From: OCS155 cluster bacterium AG-426-D23
GTDB lineage: Bacteria; Actinomycetota; Acidimicrobiia; Actinomarinales; Actinomarinaceae
Direction: 5' to 3'
NCBI GenBank assembly: GCA_003213165.1
Contig: QCNO01000002.1
Span: 1 to 64,000 of the forward strand
DNA: 64,000 bases
Shown in pieces: positions 43,674 to 52,824 of this stretch (position 1 is the first letter of the stretch; each line of letters begins with the position of its first letter). Under the pieces are notes generated by a model that was not told the DNA's origin, searched no databases, and saw only the letters and a program-made list of their open reading frames with translations. A program made the position numbers and the translations under genes.

Positions 43674-44579
43674 AAATTCTTCCTTAGTATTTAGCAACAG
43701 TGAAATAAAAATAAAAACTCCCGCAATAAAAATATTTGTATTAAAAGATTCTCCTAAAAATACTACACCGGCAGTCACTCCAACAATAGGTACTAGATAG
43801 TCAACAGAAGCAACTTGCAGTGCACTAACTCTCCTTATTAACCAGGTAAAAGCTGTAAATGCACTTAAGTTTGCAATAACTAAAGCAGCTATCCTCAAAG
43901 TTTGAGATAGGTTTAATGTTTCTGTCTCAATATCAAAAAATATATATGCAATTAATGAAGCAACAATCATCAATGGATATTGGTAGCTCAACCAGGTAGC
44001 AACTTTGTATTTGGGTGCGTACTTTCTATTTAACACTGTTGCCAATGAAATACACTGAACTCCAAAAAACGCCAACGTTCCTCCAAGGAGTATGCTTCCT
44101 TCATCTAAAAGCCCAGTTTCCTGTCTTAAAAATAAATATGCAATACCTGCAAAACCTACAAGTATTGCTAAGTATCTAGTTTTTGAAATCTCTTCATCCT
44201 TTAAAAGTAGCTTTATCCAAATTACAGTAAATACTGGTGCGGAACTTATGAGAAGGGTCACAAGACCCGAAGAAATATATTGAAGTGCAAATATAAAAAA
44301 CCAACTAATTGAAAACACAGAAAAGAACCCCGTTATGGTTGCTTCTTTAAAAATTGTTGATTGAAATCCTTCTCTAATAAAAATGGCATAGTATAAAAAT
44401 AACAAAGACCCTATCAAACAAACCCTTACCGTAACAAGATAGATTTCGTTAATACCTTCTATGAGAAGACTTCTAGATAACACATTGCCCATTCCCCACA
44501 TAAATGCAGCTATAAAAATAGCAACAATGGTTTGGAATAATGTTGGCTGCTGTAATGGTGTATTCGTAGTTGATTTCAC
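43665..44579 (-). CDS. EamA-family (DMT) transporter
   Basis: A 304-residue protein with ten hydrophobic helices in two EamA repeats. The first ends near LLKDEEISKTRYLAILVGFAGIAYL and the second near RVSALQVASVDYLVPIVGVTAGVVFLGE, the usual P-x-x-[AG] and E-ending helices of drug/metabolite transporters. The substrate is unknown; many relatives export amino acids or metabolites. It is divergent from the TPP riboswitch-controlled symporter. Confidence 0.9.
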   Translation of the reverse strand: MKSTTNTPLQQPTLFQTIVAIFIAAFMWGMGNVLSRSLLIEGINEIYLVTVRVCLIGSLLFLYYAIFIREGFQSTIFKEATITGFFSVFSISWFFIFALQYISSGLVTLLISSAPVFTVIWIKLLLKDEEISKTRYLAILVGFAGIAYLFLRQETGLLDEGSILLGGTLAFFGVQCISLATVLNRKYAPKYKVATWLSYQYPLMIVASLIAYIFFDIETETLNLSQTLRIAALVIANLSAFTAFTWLIRRVSALQVASVDYLVPIVGVTAGVVFLGESFNTNIFIAGVFIFISLLLNTKEEFSS

Positions 44580-44642
44580 TCTTGAAATACTAATGCTCTC
44601 AAAAAGATAACTCTTATTGACAATTTTCGCTATTATTAAATT

Positions 44643-44722
44643 AGCGGGAGCAAAAGCTGAGAGGGTTGTAAAAACCGACCGTATGAACCTGTTGGGTAAT
44701 TCCAGCGAAGGGAAATCATAAC
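44643..44722 (+). promoter_or_regulatory. TPP riboswitch (THI element)
   Basis: Conserved pieces appear in order: GCGGGAGC, AAGCTGAGAGGG, ACCG..., TGAACCTGTTGGGTAATTCCAGCGAAGGGAAA. The CUGAGA and the 3' core (UGAACCUG, then CCAGCG-AGGGA) contact the pyrimidine and pyrophosphate of TPP. No terminator follows; the GAAGGTGG ribosome site is 23-30 bases after the end, so control is probably at translation initiation. Confidence 0.95.
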
Positions 44723-44759
44723 TTTTATCCCAATTACAAACTATTGAAGGTGGTTATTT

Positions 44760-46124
44760 ATGAATACAAATATAGCTTATGTTGTAATTGCATCCTTGCT
44801 TGTGATGGTATTTCTTATTACTAGAAATATTAAAACAGTTAATAGCGAATACTTTGTACTTGATAAGACAGAAAAAACTTTTGGGTTGACTATGAGTTTC
44901 TATGCAAGTGGCATGGGTTTATGGATATTGACTTCACCAGCTGAAGTTGCATGGTATGGACTTGGATATGATATTTATGGATACGCAATCTCAGCTGCAA
45001 CTCCTTTTATTTTGATATACATATTTGGCCCAAAAATTTCTAAACTACTTCCTAATGGTGTTACTTTGGCTCAGTTTGTTGAAAAAAAATATGGATCTGT
45101 AGCACAAAAAATTGTTTCTTTAGTAGCTGTTATTTACATGAGTGCATTCTTGATAGCAGAGTTCGCATCAATAAGTTATTTATTTGAGGCAATCTCTGGT
45201 GTTTCAGGTATTGTGGTTGCAGCGTTAGTTGCAGCTACTACTTTTTTGTACCTTAATAAGTCGGGATTTAAAGCTTCTTATCTGACAGATAAAATTCAAG
45301 GAATTGGAATAATACTTCTTTTAACCTTTTTGTTTGGTATTTGGTTTAGTCAAAATAAAATCAGCGAAATTACAGATTTTGCAATACTTGGTGGGTTAAA
45401 TACTTTTGAAACATACAGCTTGAAATCAGCACTTGCAGTAATAATTGCAGTTACAGCAGCTGAAATATTTTCTACTGGCTATTGGCAAAGAACCTTCTCA
45501 GCTATGAATGAAACGACAATCAAAAAAGCTAGTATCTACTCAGGATTTGGGGTTTTTATAACAATTCTTCTATTAGGCATTGCGGGTGCCGTTGGTGCTG
45601 GGAAAGGTTTGGAGATTCCCACTTTAAGCTTTATAAATCAATTGAGTTTAAATTCCATGACTGTATTGGTTTTAATCTCCCTAGCAACTCTCTTGGTAAC
45701 ATCGAGCGTGGATACATTGGAAAATGCTATCTCATCTACCATATCAATAGACTTAATTAAAAAAGGAAGTAAAGAAGCTAATAATATAACTTTATTAGTT
45801 ATTATCTTGGCACTTTTTGCTTCAACAAGAGTAACTAATATTTTTACTGTATTTTTAGTTGCTGATCTTCTAGCAACAAGCCTTGTTTTTCCTGCTTTTT
45901 ATAGAATTAAAAAAACGAGCAAAGACATTTTGCTTGTTCTGCCTTTTGTTGGTTCTCTTATTTCAGTGTTTGTTTACAGATATCTGTTTATTAATTTAGA
46001 AGAAAATCCTGGAGGTTTATTTGTTCCAACAGATCTCTACGGATTAGCTGATCTTAATACTTTTGCTATTGCTTTAGTATCATCAGTCATAATTACGTTT
46101 GTTGCAGACAGATTTACCAAATAG
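44760..46124 (+). CDS. Sodium/solute symporter (SSS family) for a thiamin-related compound, ThiV-like
   Basis: Sodium-coupled uptake protein of 454 residues, about 12-13 helices. SSS traits include SFYASGMGLWILTSPAEVAWYG, GIWFSQNK, TAAEIFSTGYWQRTFSA and VTSSVDTLENAISSTISID near the C-terminal end. The TPP riboswitch in front indicates transport of thiamin or a precursor. In SAR11 bacteria an SSS protein under a TPP riboswitch (ThiV) is proposed to take up the pyrimidine HMP. This is the closest functional analogy; direct homology was not tested. No thiamin-biosynthesis gene lies beside it. Confidence 0.85.
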   Translation: MNTNIAYVVIASLLVMVFLITRNIKTVNSEYFVLDKTEKTFGLTMSFYASGMGLWILTSPAEVAWYGLGYDIYGYAISAATPFILIYIFGPKISKLLPNGVTLAQFVEKKYGSVAQKIVSLVAVIYMSAFLIAEFASISYLFEAISGVSGIVVAALVAATTFLYLNKSGFKASYLTDKIQGIGIILLLTFLFGIWFSQNKISEITDFAILGGLNTFETYSLKSALAVIIAVTAAEIFSTGYWQRTFSAMNETTIKKASIYSGFGVFITILLLGIAGAVGAGKGLEIPTLSFINQLSLNSMTVLVLISLATLLVTSSVDTLENAISSTISIDLIKKGSKEANNITLLVIILALFASTRVTNIFTVFLVADLLATSLVFPAFYRIKKTSKDILLVLPFVGSLISVFVYRYLFINLEENPGGLFVPTDLYGLADLNTFAIALVSSVIITFVADRFTK

Positions 46125-46133
46125 AATTAATAG

Positions 46134-48002
46134 ATGAAACCAGAAAATTTAAATTCATTCAGCACTCTATCAAATCTTGTAGCTAAAGATTCAAACTTAA
46201 TTGTGCAAAGTACCCGTATGGAATTTGAATCTAATACATATGTAAGTGAACTTTGGAGAATGAGCAAAGGGAACTGGAGAAAATTTAAGTCAGGTAATAA
46301 TAACTTTAGTAATCCAAAATTCGCAAAGAAAACCAATGACATTTTTTATATAAAAACCAATAGGTCTGTTGAGGACAAGAGTAAGGCTAAAAAGGCATCT
46401 TCAACTATAGAAATACAGTCTGGAAGGTCTGTTATCTCAATTTTTGAAATTGAAGGAAGTATTAATAACTATCTACTTAGTAATGATGAAAAGTTTCTAT
46501 ATGTTATTACTAGTGAGTGGAATGAGGAATTTAAGAATATTGAATCAAAAGATTCAGAGCCTATGTACTACGAGAATCTTCCTTTTAGATTTGATACAAG
46601 AGGAATCATTTACAACAAAAGAGGTAATGTCTACAAAGTTAATCTTCGAACCGGTAAATCTAATAAGGTTGTAGACGGTGATAAACATAATATCATTTCA
46701 ATTGATTCTTTAGTAGAAAATAATGGTGTACTTACTTTCTCTTATGACAAGCACAATTCAAAAGGGACAATGCTTGAAGAAAGAATTGGATTTTTAAAAA
46801 ACAAAAAAATTGTAGATATATTTACAAAAGGTATGATGGGAAATTTGTTTTACTATGAGGACGAACTTCATGCTGTTGGCTTAAGGAATAGGTTTGAATG
46901 GCCTACCAATACTACAATTTTAAAATTCTCTCAATCAGGAAAAGTTTCCTTTAAATACAGATTGTTTGATAGAAATATAGTTAAAGCGGAAGTGCACGAA
47001 TCTATTCTTTATTTTCTATATGAAGACTCTGGAAAAACACTACTAAGAAATGGAAATGAAAAAATTGACTTAATTGACCAAAATATCACTATCAAAGACT
47101 TTGCATTTAGCAGTGGGAATACTTATGTCATAGCAAACTCGTTTTCAAGTCCTGACGAGGTATATGAACTGATAGATGGAGAGCTAAATAAAATATCGAA
47201 AGCCAATGATTCTTTTGTTCAAAACGTTAGAACAAGAGATTGCATATATGAAAGAATTGATACGGGTAAGTCAGAGATTGACACATGGGGAATATTTGTA
47301 GGAAAAGACAAGCCTACAATCTTAAACATTCATGGTGGGCCTGCAAGCCAATATGGATTTACATTTTTTGATGAGTTTCAAACTTACGCCTCTGCAGGAT
47401 TTAATGTAATCGCTTGTAATCCAAGAGGTTCTGCTGGAAGAGGTCATGAATTCTTAAGAGATGTTTGTGGAAATAAGTGGGGTGTAAATGATATGCACGA
47501 TGTTCTTACTTCGTTTAAAAAAATGAAAAAAGTAATGGGAATAACCAATAAAAAAGATGGAATAATGGGTGGATCTTACGGTGGATTTATGACATCTTGG
47601 ATAATTAGTCATAATCCAAATGCTTTTCAATCTGCAATTGTTGAACGTGCTCTTCTTAATTGGGAAACTATGGTTGGAACATCTGATATTGGAATAGGTT
47701 TCCCAGAAATGTACCTGCTAGATGACATGTCGAAAAATATAGACCTATACAGAAAAAAAAGTCCTATGACATATGCGTCAAATATTAAAACGCCGACTTT
47801 AATAATCCACTCTCAAGAAGACTATAGGTGTCCAGTAGAGCAAGCCGAACAACTCTTCTCAAACTTGAAAAAAAGAGGTATCAAAACAGCTATGTTACGT
47901 TTTCCAGGTGAAAGCCATGAGCTTTCAAGATCAGGTACACCTGTTCATAGAAAACAAAGGTTTGACCACATCATAACTTGGCATAAAAAACATTTAGTTT
48001 AA
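46134..48002 (+). CDS. S9-family prolyl oligopeptidase/acylaminoacyl peptidase
   Basis: A 622-residue serine peptidase. The N-terminal half is a beta-propeller with repeated strands. The C-terminal alpha/beta hydrolase has the nucleophile elbow GGSYGGFMTSW (Ser), the acid in SQEDYRCPVEQAE and the base in FPGESHELSRSG. The preceding FNVIACNPRGSAGRGHEFLRD is characteristic of acylaminoacyl peptidases. It lacks a signal peptide and so is cytosolic. It would help degrade imported peptides. Confidence 0.92.
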   Translation: MKPENLNSFSTLSNLVAKDSNLIVQSTRMEFESNTYVSELWRMSKGNWRKFKSGNNNFSNPKFAKKTNDIFYIKTNRSVEDKSKAKKASSTIEIQSGRSVISIFEIEGSINNYLLSNDEKFLYVITSEWNEEFKNIESKDSEPMYYENLPFRFDTRGIIYNKRGNVYKVNLRTGKSNKVVDGDKHNIISIDSLVENNGVLTFSYDKHNSKGTMLEERIGFLKNKKIVDIFTKGMMGNLFYYEDELHAVGLRNRFEWPTNTTILKFSQSGKVSFKYRLFDRNIVKAEVHESILYFLYEDSGKTLLRNGNEKIDLIDQNITIKDFAFSSGNTYVIANSFSSPDEVYELIDGELNKISKANDSFVQNVRTRDCIYERIDTGKSEIDTWGIFVGKDKPTILNIHGGPASQYGFTFFDEFQTYASAGFNVIACNPRGSAGRGHEFLRDVCGNKWGVNDMHDVLTSFKKMKKVMGITNKKDGIMGGSYGGFMTSWIISHNPNAFQSAIVERALLNWETMVGTSDIGIGFPEMYLLDDMSKNIDLYRKKSPMTYASNIKTPTLIIHSQEDYRCPVEQAEQLFSNLKKRGIKTAMLRFPGESHELSRSGTPVHRKQRFDHIITWHKKHLV

Positions 48003-48034
48003 ATAGTTCGTTTAGTTAAATAAACTAGTTCATA

Positions 48035-49612
48035 ATGAATAAATCATCAGTTGTTGTAGATGGGCACACAGTCAGTTACTGGAAATACCAGTTAATCAAT
48101 AAATTGTATACAGAAAACAATCTAGAAAAAATATACATAACAAATCATGATGACTTTTCTTTAGTTCTTTCATTAAACCGTATAGTGTGTAAAAACTTAT
48201 TCAAAATAACTATTTCTGAACTGTTTGAAGATGTAGAGAGAATTTCGGTAATAGAAAGTTCTCAGTACTCAGGTAACTTGATTTGGTTATCTGAAAAACC
48301 TATAGATTTTACATACGGTGAAAATATTATTTACTTTAGTAATGAAAATAGTGTTCAAAAGTTTGAAAAGTCTTATTACGGACAAAATTTAGATAAATTT
48401 AAATTTATAACATACCTGACACTAAGAAATAAAAGTAAAAACAAAATAATAAATGTTTCATGGACTGAAGAAGCAAAATTCAGTGAAAGTAAATCTATAT
48501 CAAAACACCTAGATTCCTTAAAGTTTCTAATCACAAATAGAAATACTGAAATAAGTACAAATTATAAAAAATTAATGCAGGAATCGACTTCAGTTATAAA
48601 CTCAAGACTCACTTCTTTAACTAGAAAAATTTATTCTTTAATTTTCAATTATCCTTCGTGGAGTATTTATACGTATCCAAGAATTTTAGACATTTTTGGG
48701 CAAAACTATCTGGATGAGTCAATGCTAAAAAAAGTCTTCAATGATCGTGCTTGGAACTTCAAAGCAGATCCTTTTTATTCTGAAAATGAAAATTCTATTT
48801 ATTTTGAAAAATTCAATTATTTCCTTGGAACCGGAAAATTAGCAAAATATAACTTTGAAAACAAAAGTATAAAGGATATAAAAACTTCTGACAATATTCA
48901 TTATTCATATCCTTGCACTTTTGAACACGAAGGGGAAACATATTTAATACCAGAAGGTGCGCAGAGTAATAAAATTGAAATTTATAGGGTAGACCAAGAT
49001 TCACTTAAGAAAGTAAATACTGTAATAGATGGTTTTGCAGGTGTTGATCCCACTATCGTAGAACACAATAATACTTGGTATATTTTTGCGACCGATGGAC
49101 GTATGGGAGGACATTCGTACCTAAATATATTTTATGCCAAAAATCCACTTACCGAGTGGACTCCACACAGTCTTAATCCTGTAAAAATTAACTTGAGCAA
49201 CTCTCGGGGTGGTGGATCGATGTTTAAAGAAGGAGATTCTCTAATTAGACCTGCTCAAAACTGTTTTCCTGAATACGGAACATCTTTAGTGTTTAACAAA
49301 ATTGAAAAGCTTAGTCCTTATGAGTTTAAAGAAGCTGTAGTTGGAGAATTAAAGCCTACCGAGAATTCAATGTTCAAGGGAATTCATACATTTTCTAAAA
49401 ATAAAGAGTCACTTGTTGTAGACCTCAAAACCAACGAATTTTTTCCTTTTGCAAGATTTGTAACATTGCTAAGAGCAAGAGTTAAGTCCGATGATGCGGG
49501 TCTGATTGCAGAAAATTCCTTATTTAAAAGAATCACAGTAATATTGCTCTTTCTAGTTTTTGTAATTCTAATTTACCTATTTGGTTGGAGAGCTTTATCT
49601 TTATTTGTCTAG
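48035..49612 (+). CDS. Membrane-anchored protein with GINT1-like sugar-transferase or glycan-binding propeller
   Basis: A 525-residue protein. The middle (about residues 235-470) follows the pattern of the C-terminal domain of glucosamine inositolphosphorylceramide transferase 1: FKADPFYSENENSIYFEKFN, then HYSYPCTFEHEGETYLIPEG, GFAGVDPTIVEHNNTWYIFA, and RGGGSMFKEGDSLIRPAQNC. Such five-bladed repeats are found with GH43/130-type folds. One C-terminal helix (TVILLFLVFVILIYLFGW) anchors it. The first 230 residues are not recognised. It may transfer or bind a sugar of a surface glycan. No signal peptide is visible at the N-terminus, so orientation is unclear. Confidence 0.65.
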   Translation: MNKSSVVVDGHTVSYWKYQLINKLYTENNLEKIYITNHDDFSLVLSLNRIVCKNLFKITISELFEDVERISVIESSQYSGNLIWLSEKPIDFTYGENIIYFSNENSVQKFEKSYYGQNLDKFKFITYLTLRNKSKNKIINVSWTEEAKFSESKSISKHLDSLKFLITNRNTEISTNYKKLMQESTSVINSRLTSLTRKIYSLIFNYPSWSIYTYPRILDIFGQNYLDESMLKKVFNDRAWNFKADPFYSENENSIYFEKFNYFLGTGKLAKYNFENKSIKDIKTSDNIHYSYPCTFEHEGETYLIPEGAQSNKIEIYRVDQDSLKKVNTVIDGFAGVDPTIVEHNNTWYIFATDGRMGGHSYLNIFYAKNPLTEWTPHSLNPVKINLSNSRGGGSMFKEGDSLIRPAQNCFPEYGTSLVFNKIEKLSPYEFKEAVVGELKPTENSMFKGIHTFSKNKESLVVDLKTNEFFPFARFVTLLRARVKSDDAGLIAENSLFKRITVILLFLVFVILIYLFGWRALSLFV

Positions 49613-50109
49613 TGTTCTCTTGATCTACTAGATTTAGTCATAACCTTATCTAATCCACCATTTGTAAAGACAAAAGATTCCACATTATCAACTAAATGTT
49701 TTCCATTTTGAGATTTTTGTGAAATTACTTGCACAGACATTCCTTCAAATGGAGATATCAAAGTTATTGATTGTTGTTTAAAACGCTTGGAAGATTGGTC
49801 TCTTCTGATAATGTCATTTACCATATGGCCCGACTCCCAAGACCAATCTTCTTCAATAACCACAAATTTACATATATGCTTGGTTTGGGTTTTGTCTATT
49901 CTCGCTCCAGGGCAAATAAGCACCGAGCCTTCAACCCAAGGATTCAGTCCTAAACTATCGTTTTTTGGAAATGCTATATCAAAAGAGTTGTCAACAATTG
50001 CTTCAATGTCACCTTTTTTTAAATTTCTTTCTTTTATGATTTCTGAAATAGTGTTTTGAATCCTGAACAAGGACTCTTCATCTAAGTCTTCTAGATATTC
50101 TCGATCCAC
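49609..50109 (-). CDS. Hypothetical protein (166 aa)
   Basis: A soluble acidic protein. The most distinctive part is LGLNPWVEGSVLICPGARI, then KFVVIEEDWSWESGHMVNDI and ITLISPFEGMSVQVISQKSQ. These repeat hydrophobic strands, with single Cys residues and a Trp-rich EEDWSWES segment. No transmembrane helix and no catalytic motif was recognised. It overlaps the convergent neighbour by four bases. An actinobacterial gene of unknown role. Confidence 0.7.
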   Translation of the reverse strand: MDREYLEDLDEESLFRIQNTISEIIKERNLKKGDIEAIVDNSFDIAFPKNDSLGLNPWVEGSVLICPGARIDKTQTKHICKFVVIEEDWSWESGHMVNDIIRRDQSSKRFKQQSITLISPFEGMSVQVISQKSQNGKHLVDNVESFVFTNGGLDKVMTKSSRSREH

Positions 50110-50140
50110 AATTTTTATTTAAACAACTAAATAAGACAAA

Positions 50141-50296
50141 TTACTCTTCTTCTATCGCCAGTTTTTGACCAGCAGTTTCTTGGCCTCTTAAATCCCTTAT
50201 GTCTATTCGGATAAGTCCGACCACAAATATTGTTAGTGTTGCAACAGGAAATAACAATATTACAGTGAAAGGGCTCGACGTTAGAGTTTCTAGCAT
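50141..50296 (-). CDS. Tiny membrane protein (51 aa)
   Basis: The reading frame from ATG at 50296 gives one N-terminal helix (TVILLFPVATLTIFVVGLI) followed by a charged tail, RIDIRDLRGQETAGQK. It fills an otherwise empty stretch upstream of the 166-residue gene. It resembles single-helix accessory proteins of membrane complexes, but I cannot assign it. No clear ribosome site is present. Confidence 0.5.
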   Translation of the reverse strand: MLETLTSSPFTVILLFPVATLTIFVVGLIRIDIRDLRGQETAGQKLAIEEE

Positions 50297-50349
50297 AATT
50301 AATCATAACAAATATTAGTAGTATAATTAAATCTTGTGAAAGGGATAGT

Positions 50350-50505
50350 GTGACAAAATTAGGATTGTACGCAAGTATGGTATCGGTTATAGCTTCTGTA
50401 CTTATTTATATTGTTTTAGATGACTCACAATTAGCAATATATGTAGGTCTATGGGCTCCAACTTTAATTTTATATAGCCAAGCTTACGAACAAGCAAACA
50501 AGTAA
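50350..50505 (+). CDS. Tiny membrane protein (51 aa, GTG start)
   Basis: GTG preceded by AAAGGG at a good distance opens a 51-residue frame with two short hydrophobic segments (LGLYASMVSVIASVLIYIVL and LAIYVGLWAPTLILYS) ending in QAYEQANK. The composition is typical of small membrane proteins. It is divergent from the other tiny membrane gene. No family recognised. Confidence 0.55.
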   Translation: MTKLGLYASMVSVIASVLIYIVLDDSQLAIYVGLWAPTLILYSQAYEQANK

Positions 50506-50636
50506 GCTTTAATTTATCTAAAAAACACTTGGTTGCTAATATTTAACTGTGAATAAAGTAGAAAAGAAATCATTCTTTGGGTTCTTACTTATTGCATTTG
50601 TTTTGCACGTGTACCTTGTAATAACCACTTTTGTCG

Positions 50637-51125
50637 GTGGCTAAAAAACTTCTCTTTTTCCTTTTAGTAATTTCATGTGGACCAACAGGTAGTGTGGTAT
50701 CAGAAAATTTCTCTGATGAAAAGGTTGTTGTAAATGAAGTCTTAGAAACAAAATCTTTAACATCTGAAGAAATATTAACTGAAATCTTTGATGCGTATAA
50801 AAATTTTTCAGAAAATCCAGCTTTAACAATTGATACTATATGGAATTATGCACATGAAGACAACCGTGAAGCAACAGGCCCCAAAGAAAGGTTTTCAATG
50901 ATGTTGACTTCTGAACCATACAATTCCATTGTTGATCTAAAAGATTATTCTTACGAGGTCATTTTTGAAAGTGATGAAAATATTCATTATGAAGTAAAAG
51001 TATTGGCTAAAAACAATAATTATTTTGTGGTTACATGGGTGTTTGAAAAAACTTTATGTGAAGAAAAGCCATGTTGGAGAACTATTGGAGTTACTCAACC
51101 AAGATTTTTTGATTCTGGTATTTAG
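50637..51125 (+). CDS. Secreted lipoprotein, DUF4864-like (162 aa)
   Basis: A signal peptide (AKKLLFFLLVISCG) gives a lipobox ending in Cys. The mature part has IWNYAHEDNREATGPKERF, which resembles the N-R-x-x-TGP core of DUF4864-like export proteins, and a C-terminal CEEKPCWRT pair that could form a disulfide. I take GTG at 50637; a TTG two codons earlier is also possible. It lies tail-to-tail with the tetra-Cys lipoprotein that closes the exporter operon. Confidence 0.72.
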   Translation: MAKKLLFFLLVISCGPTGSVVSENFSDEKVVVNEVLETKSLTSEEILTEIFDAYKNFSENPALTIDTIWNYAHEDNREATGPKERFSMMLTSEPYNSIVDLKDYSYEVIFESDENIHYEVKVLAKNNNYFVVTWVFEKTLCEEKPCWRTIGVTQPRFFDSGI

Positions 51126-51628
51126 TCGTCTAAATCTTCTAGTGGGTTTTCAGGTTGGCAAATTTCAAAAGCATTTTGCACAGCTTCGGAAGTAAAATCA
51201 ATATCTGCATCTCTAAAGGCAAAGAAACCAAACTCGCCAGGTTTTGGATCGGGAAAGTCTATACCTTGATCTCTCATACATTGAGAAAATTCTAAAGATG
51301 CATCAACCAAAGCGGCTTCAACCTCTGGGTCTAAGTCAAATTGTTCTGGAAGTGCATTTCTTAATATATCTTCACAATTTTCAAATGCACTTTCAAACTC
51401 TTCTTCATTTTCAATTTCTAAATTATCAAACTGAGGGTTCCCATCAATATCAAATGTTGGATCTGGAAAATTAATACCCTCTTCTCTCATACATTGCGCG
51501 AAATCTAGTACTCCTTCCTCAAAAGTTATTTCTTCATCTACAATTGTTGTTTCTGTTGTAGATTCTATAGTTACAACACCTTGTGACTCTTCACCACCAA
51601 TGGTGCATGCAGAAAAAATTAATAACAA
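51122..51628 (-). CDS. Tetra-cysteine lipoprotein (duplicated CxREQGIxFPDP module), copy 1
   Basis: The mature part starts at Cys in LIFSACTIGGEESQGVVTI. Two modules follow, FAQCMREEGINFPDPTFDID and FSQCMRDQGIDFPDPKPGEF, each with a later partner Cys (FENCEDIL; FEICQPEN), giving four Cys besides the lipidated one. The true start is uncertain: the frame extends upstream into the permease gene, but no standard start lies close to the signal peptide except a TTG at 51628. A coupled non-AUG start is possible. It is the last gene of the MacAB-like operon and a paralogue of three lipoproteins at 55.1-56.8 kb. Confidence 0.75.
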   Translation of the reverse strand: MLLIFSACTIGGEESQGVVTIESTTETTIVDEEITFEEGVLDFAQCMREEGINFPDPTFDIDGNPQFDNLEIENEEEFESAFENCEDILRNALPEQFDLDPEVEAALVDASLEFSQCMRDQGIDFPDPKPGEFGFFAFRDADIDFTSEAVQNAFEICQPENPLEDLDD

Positions 51629-51639
51629 AAGAAGTATTC

Positions 51640-52824
51640 TTACTTTCTTACTGCCTCTGCTGGTTGAATTTTGGAAGCTTTTATTGCTGGATACACCCCA
51701 GATATTGCTCCAATTAATAATGCTAGAAGCACTGCGCCGAATATTTGCCATACTGGTATTGAGAATACAATATTTGTGTAATTAGTGTAACCCAGTGTAA
51801 TGCCTGTACCCAAAAGAACCCCTACAAGACCTCCAATACCAGACAAAACTACGCTCTCTAATAAAAATTGATATCTAATCTCTCTTCTTGTTGCACCAAT
51901 TGAACGTCTAACTCCAATTTCCATTCTTCTTTCTAGAACAGACATGACCATAACATTGGCTATAGCAACCCCTCCAACAAGTAAAGCTACAGACCCTAAC
52001 CCTAACAATAAATTAGTAAACGCTTCTTCAGCTGCTTGTTGTGCTTCTAGTGCATCTGACGGACGCGTAACTTCAACTTGGTCAGGATTTTCAGGATTCA
52101 TCGATGGAGCAAGTACCTCAACCACATCCTCAATGAAAGTTGGGTTAGCTCTAAGGTATATAGTTGTGGGTTCTTCGTTAATGTCGAAAAGGGTTTTTGC
52201 AACACCATATCCAATAAACACAGACCTGTCTAGGTCAGGATGAATTTTTAACTCTTCTAATATACCAACTACACCAAACCACTCGTTTTCAATTAGTATT
52301 TTTGTTGGCTTAGTTAAGTTATTAATTCCTAATCTTTGAGCTGTTACACTTCCTAAAACTGTTACTGGGATATCAGATAATCCATCTTGAATAAATCTTC
52401 CATCAGCTAAATCACCACCAATAACATCTAGTAGTTCGGCACTAGTAATTATTGTCGAGATGCCGCCACCTTCAAATTCAGAAATAAAATTGCTTCTCCT
52501 GACTAATAAGTCTGTCTGTGTAGTTGAAGTAACTTCTTGGACGGGGCCGATTCTTTCAACCATTCCTAAAACACCTTTAGGGAGTTCTTCTTGGGTCCCA
52601 AAAAATCCAGCTTGTGGTGATGCTTTGACTAGATTCGTACCTAGAGATTCTAAAGTTGAAAGAAGATCTGCTCTTCCAGATGCTGAAATTCCAGACACAG
52701 CAACTATTGCCGCAATACCGATACCTATTCCTATAGAGGTGAGTGTTGCTCTTCCTTTTCTTGCTCGAACACCATACAAAGCTACAAAAAACAAATCTTT
52801 AGTTTTTAATCGTTTTTTCTTCAT
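51640..52824 (-). CDS. MacB/FtsX-type ABC transporter permease
   Basis: A 394-residue protein with one N-terminal helix (TLTSIGIGIGIAAIVAVSG), a large extracytoplasmic domain (about residues 50-260) and three C-terminal helices with the conserved ERRMEIGVRRSIGATRREIRYQ cytosolic loop. The N-terminal ALYGVRARKGRATLTSIGIG and the C-terminal YPAIKASKIQPAEAVRK are hallmarks of MacB-type mechanotransmission permeases. It overlaps the upstream ATPase gene by four bases. It should work with that ATPase and the adaptor to move a substrate at the outer face of the membrane. Confidence 0.93.
   Translation of the reverse strand: MKKKRLKTKDLFFVALYGVRARKGRATLTSIGIGIGIAAIVAVSGISASGRADLLSTLESLGTNLVKASPQAGFFGTQEELPKGVLGMVERIGPVQEVTSTTQTDLLVRRSNFISEFEGGGISTIITSAELLDVIGGDLADGRFIQDGLSDIPVTVLGSVTAQRLGINNLTKPTKILIENEWFGVVGILEELKIHPDLDRSVFIGYGVAKTLFDINEEPTTIYLRANPTFIEDVVEVLAPSMNPENPDQVEVTRPSDALEAQQAAEEAFTNLLLGLGSVALLVGGVAIANVMVMSVLERRMEIGVRRSIGATRREIRYQFLLESVVLSGIGGLVGVLLGTGITLGYTNYTNIVFSIPVWQIFGAVLLALLIGAISGVYPAIKASKIQPAEAVRK

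Noticed and set aside
50548-50643. A 31-residue membrane peptide at GTG 50548
   Set aside because: As written the frame is broken by one extra G at 50578-50581, so it is not annotated as a gene; mentioned in the findings only.
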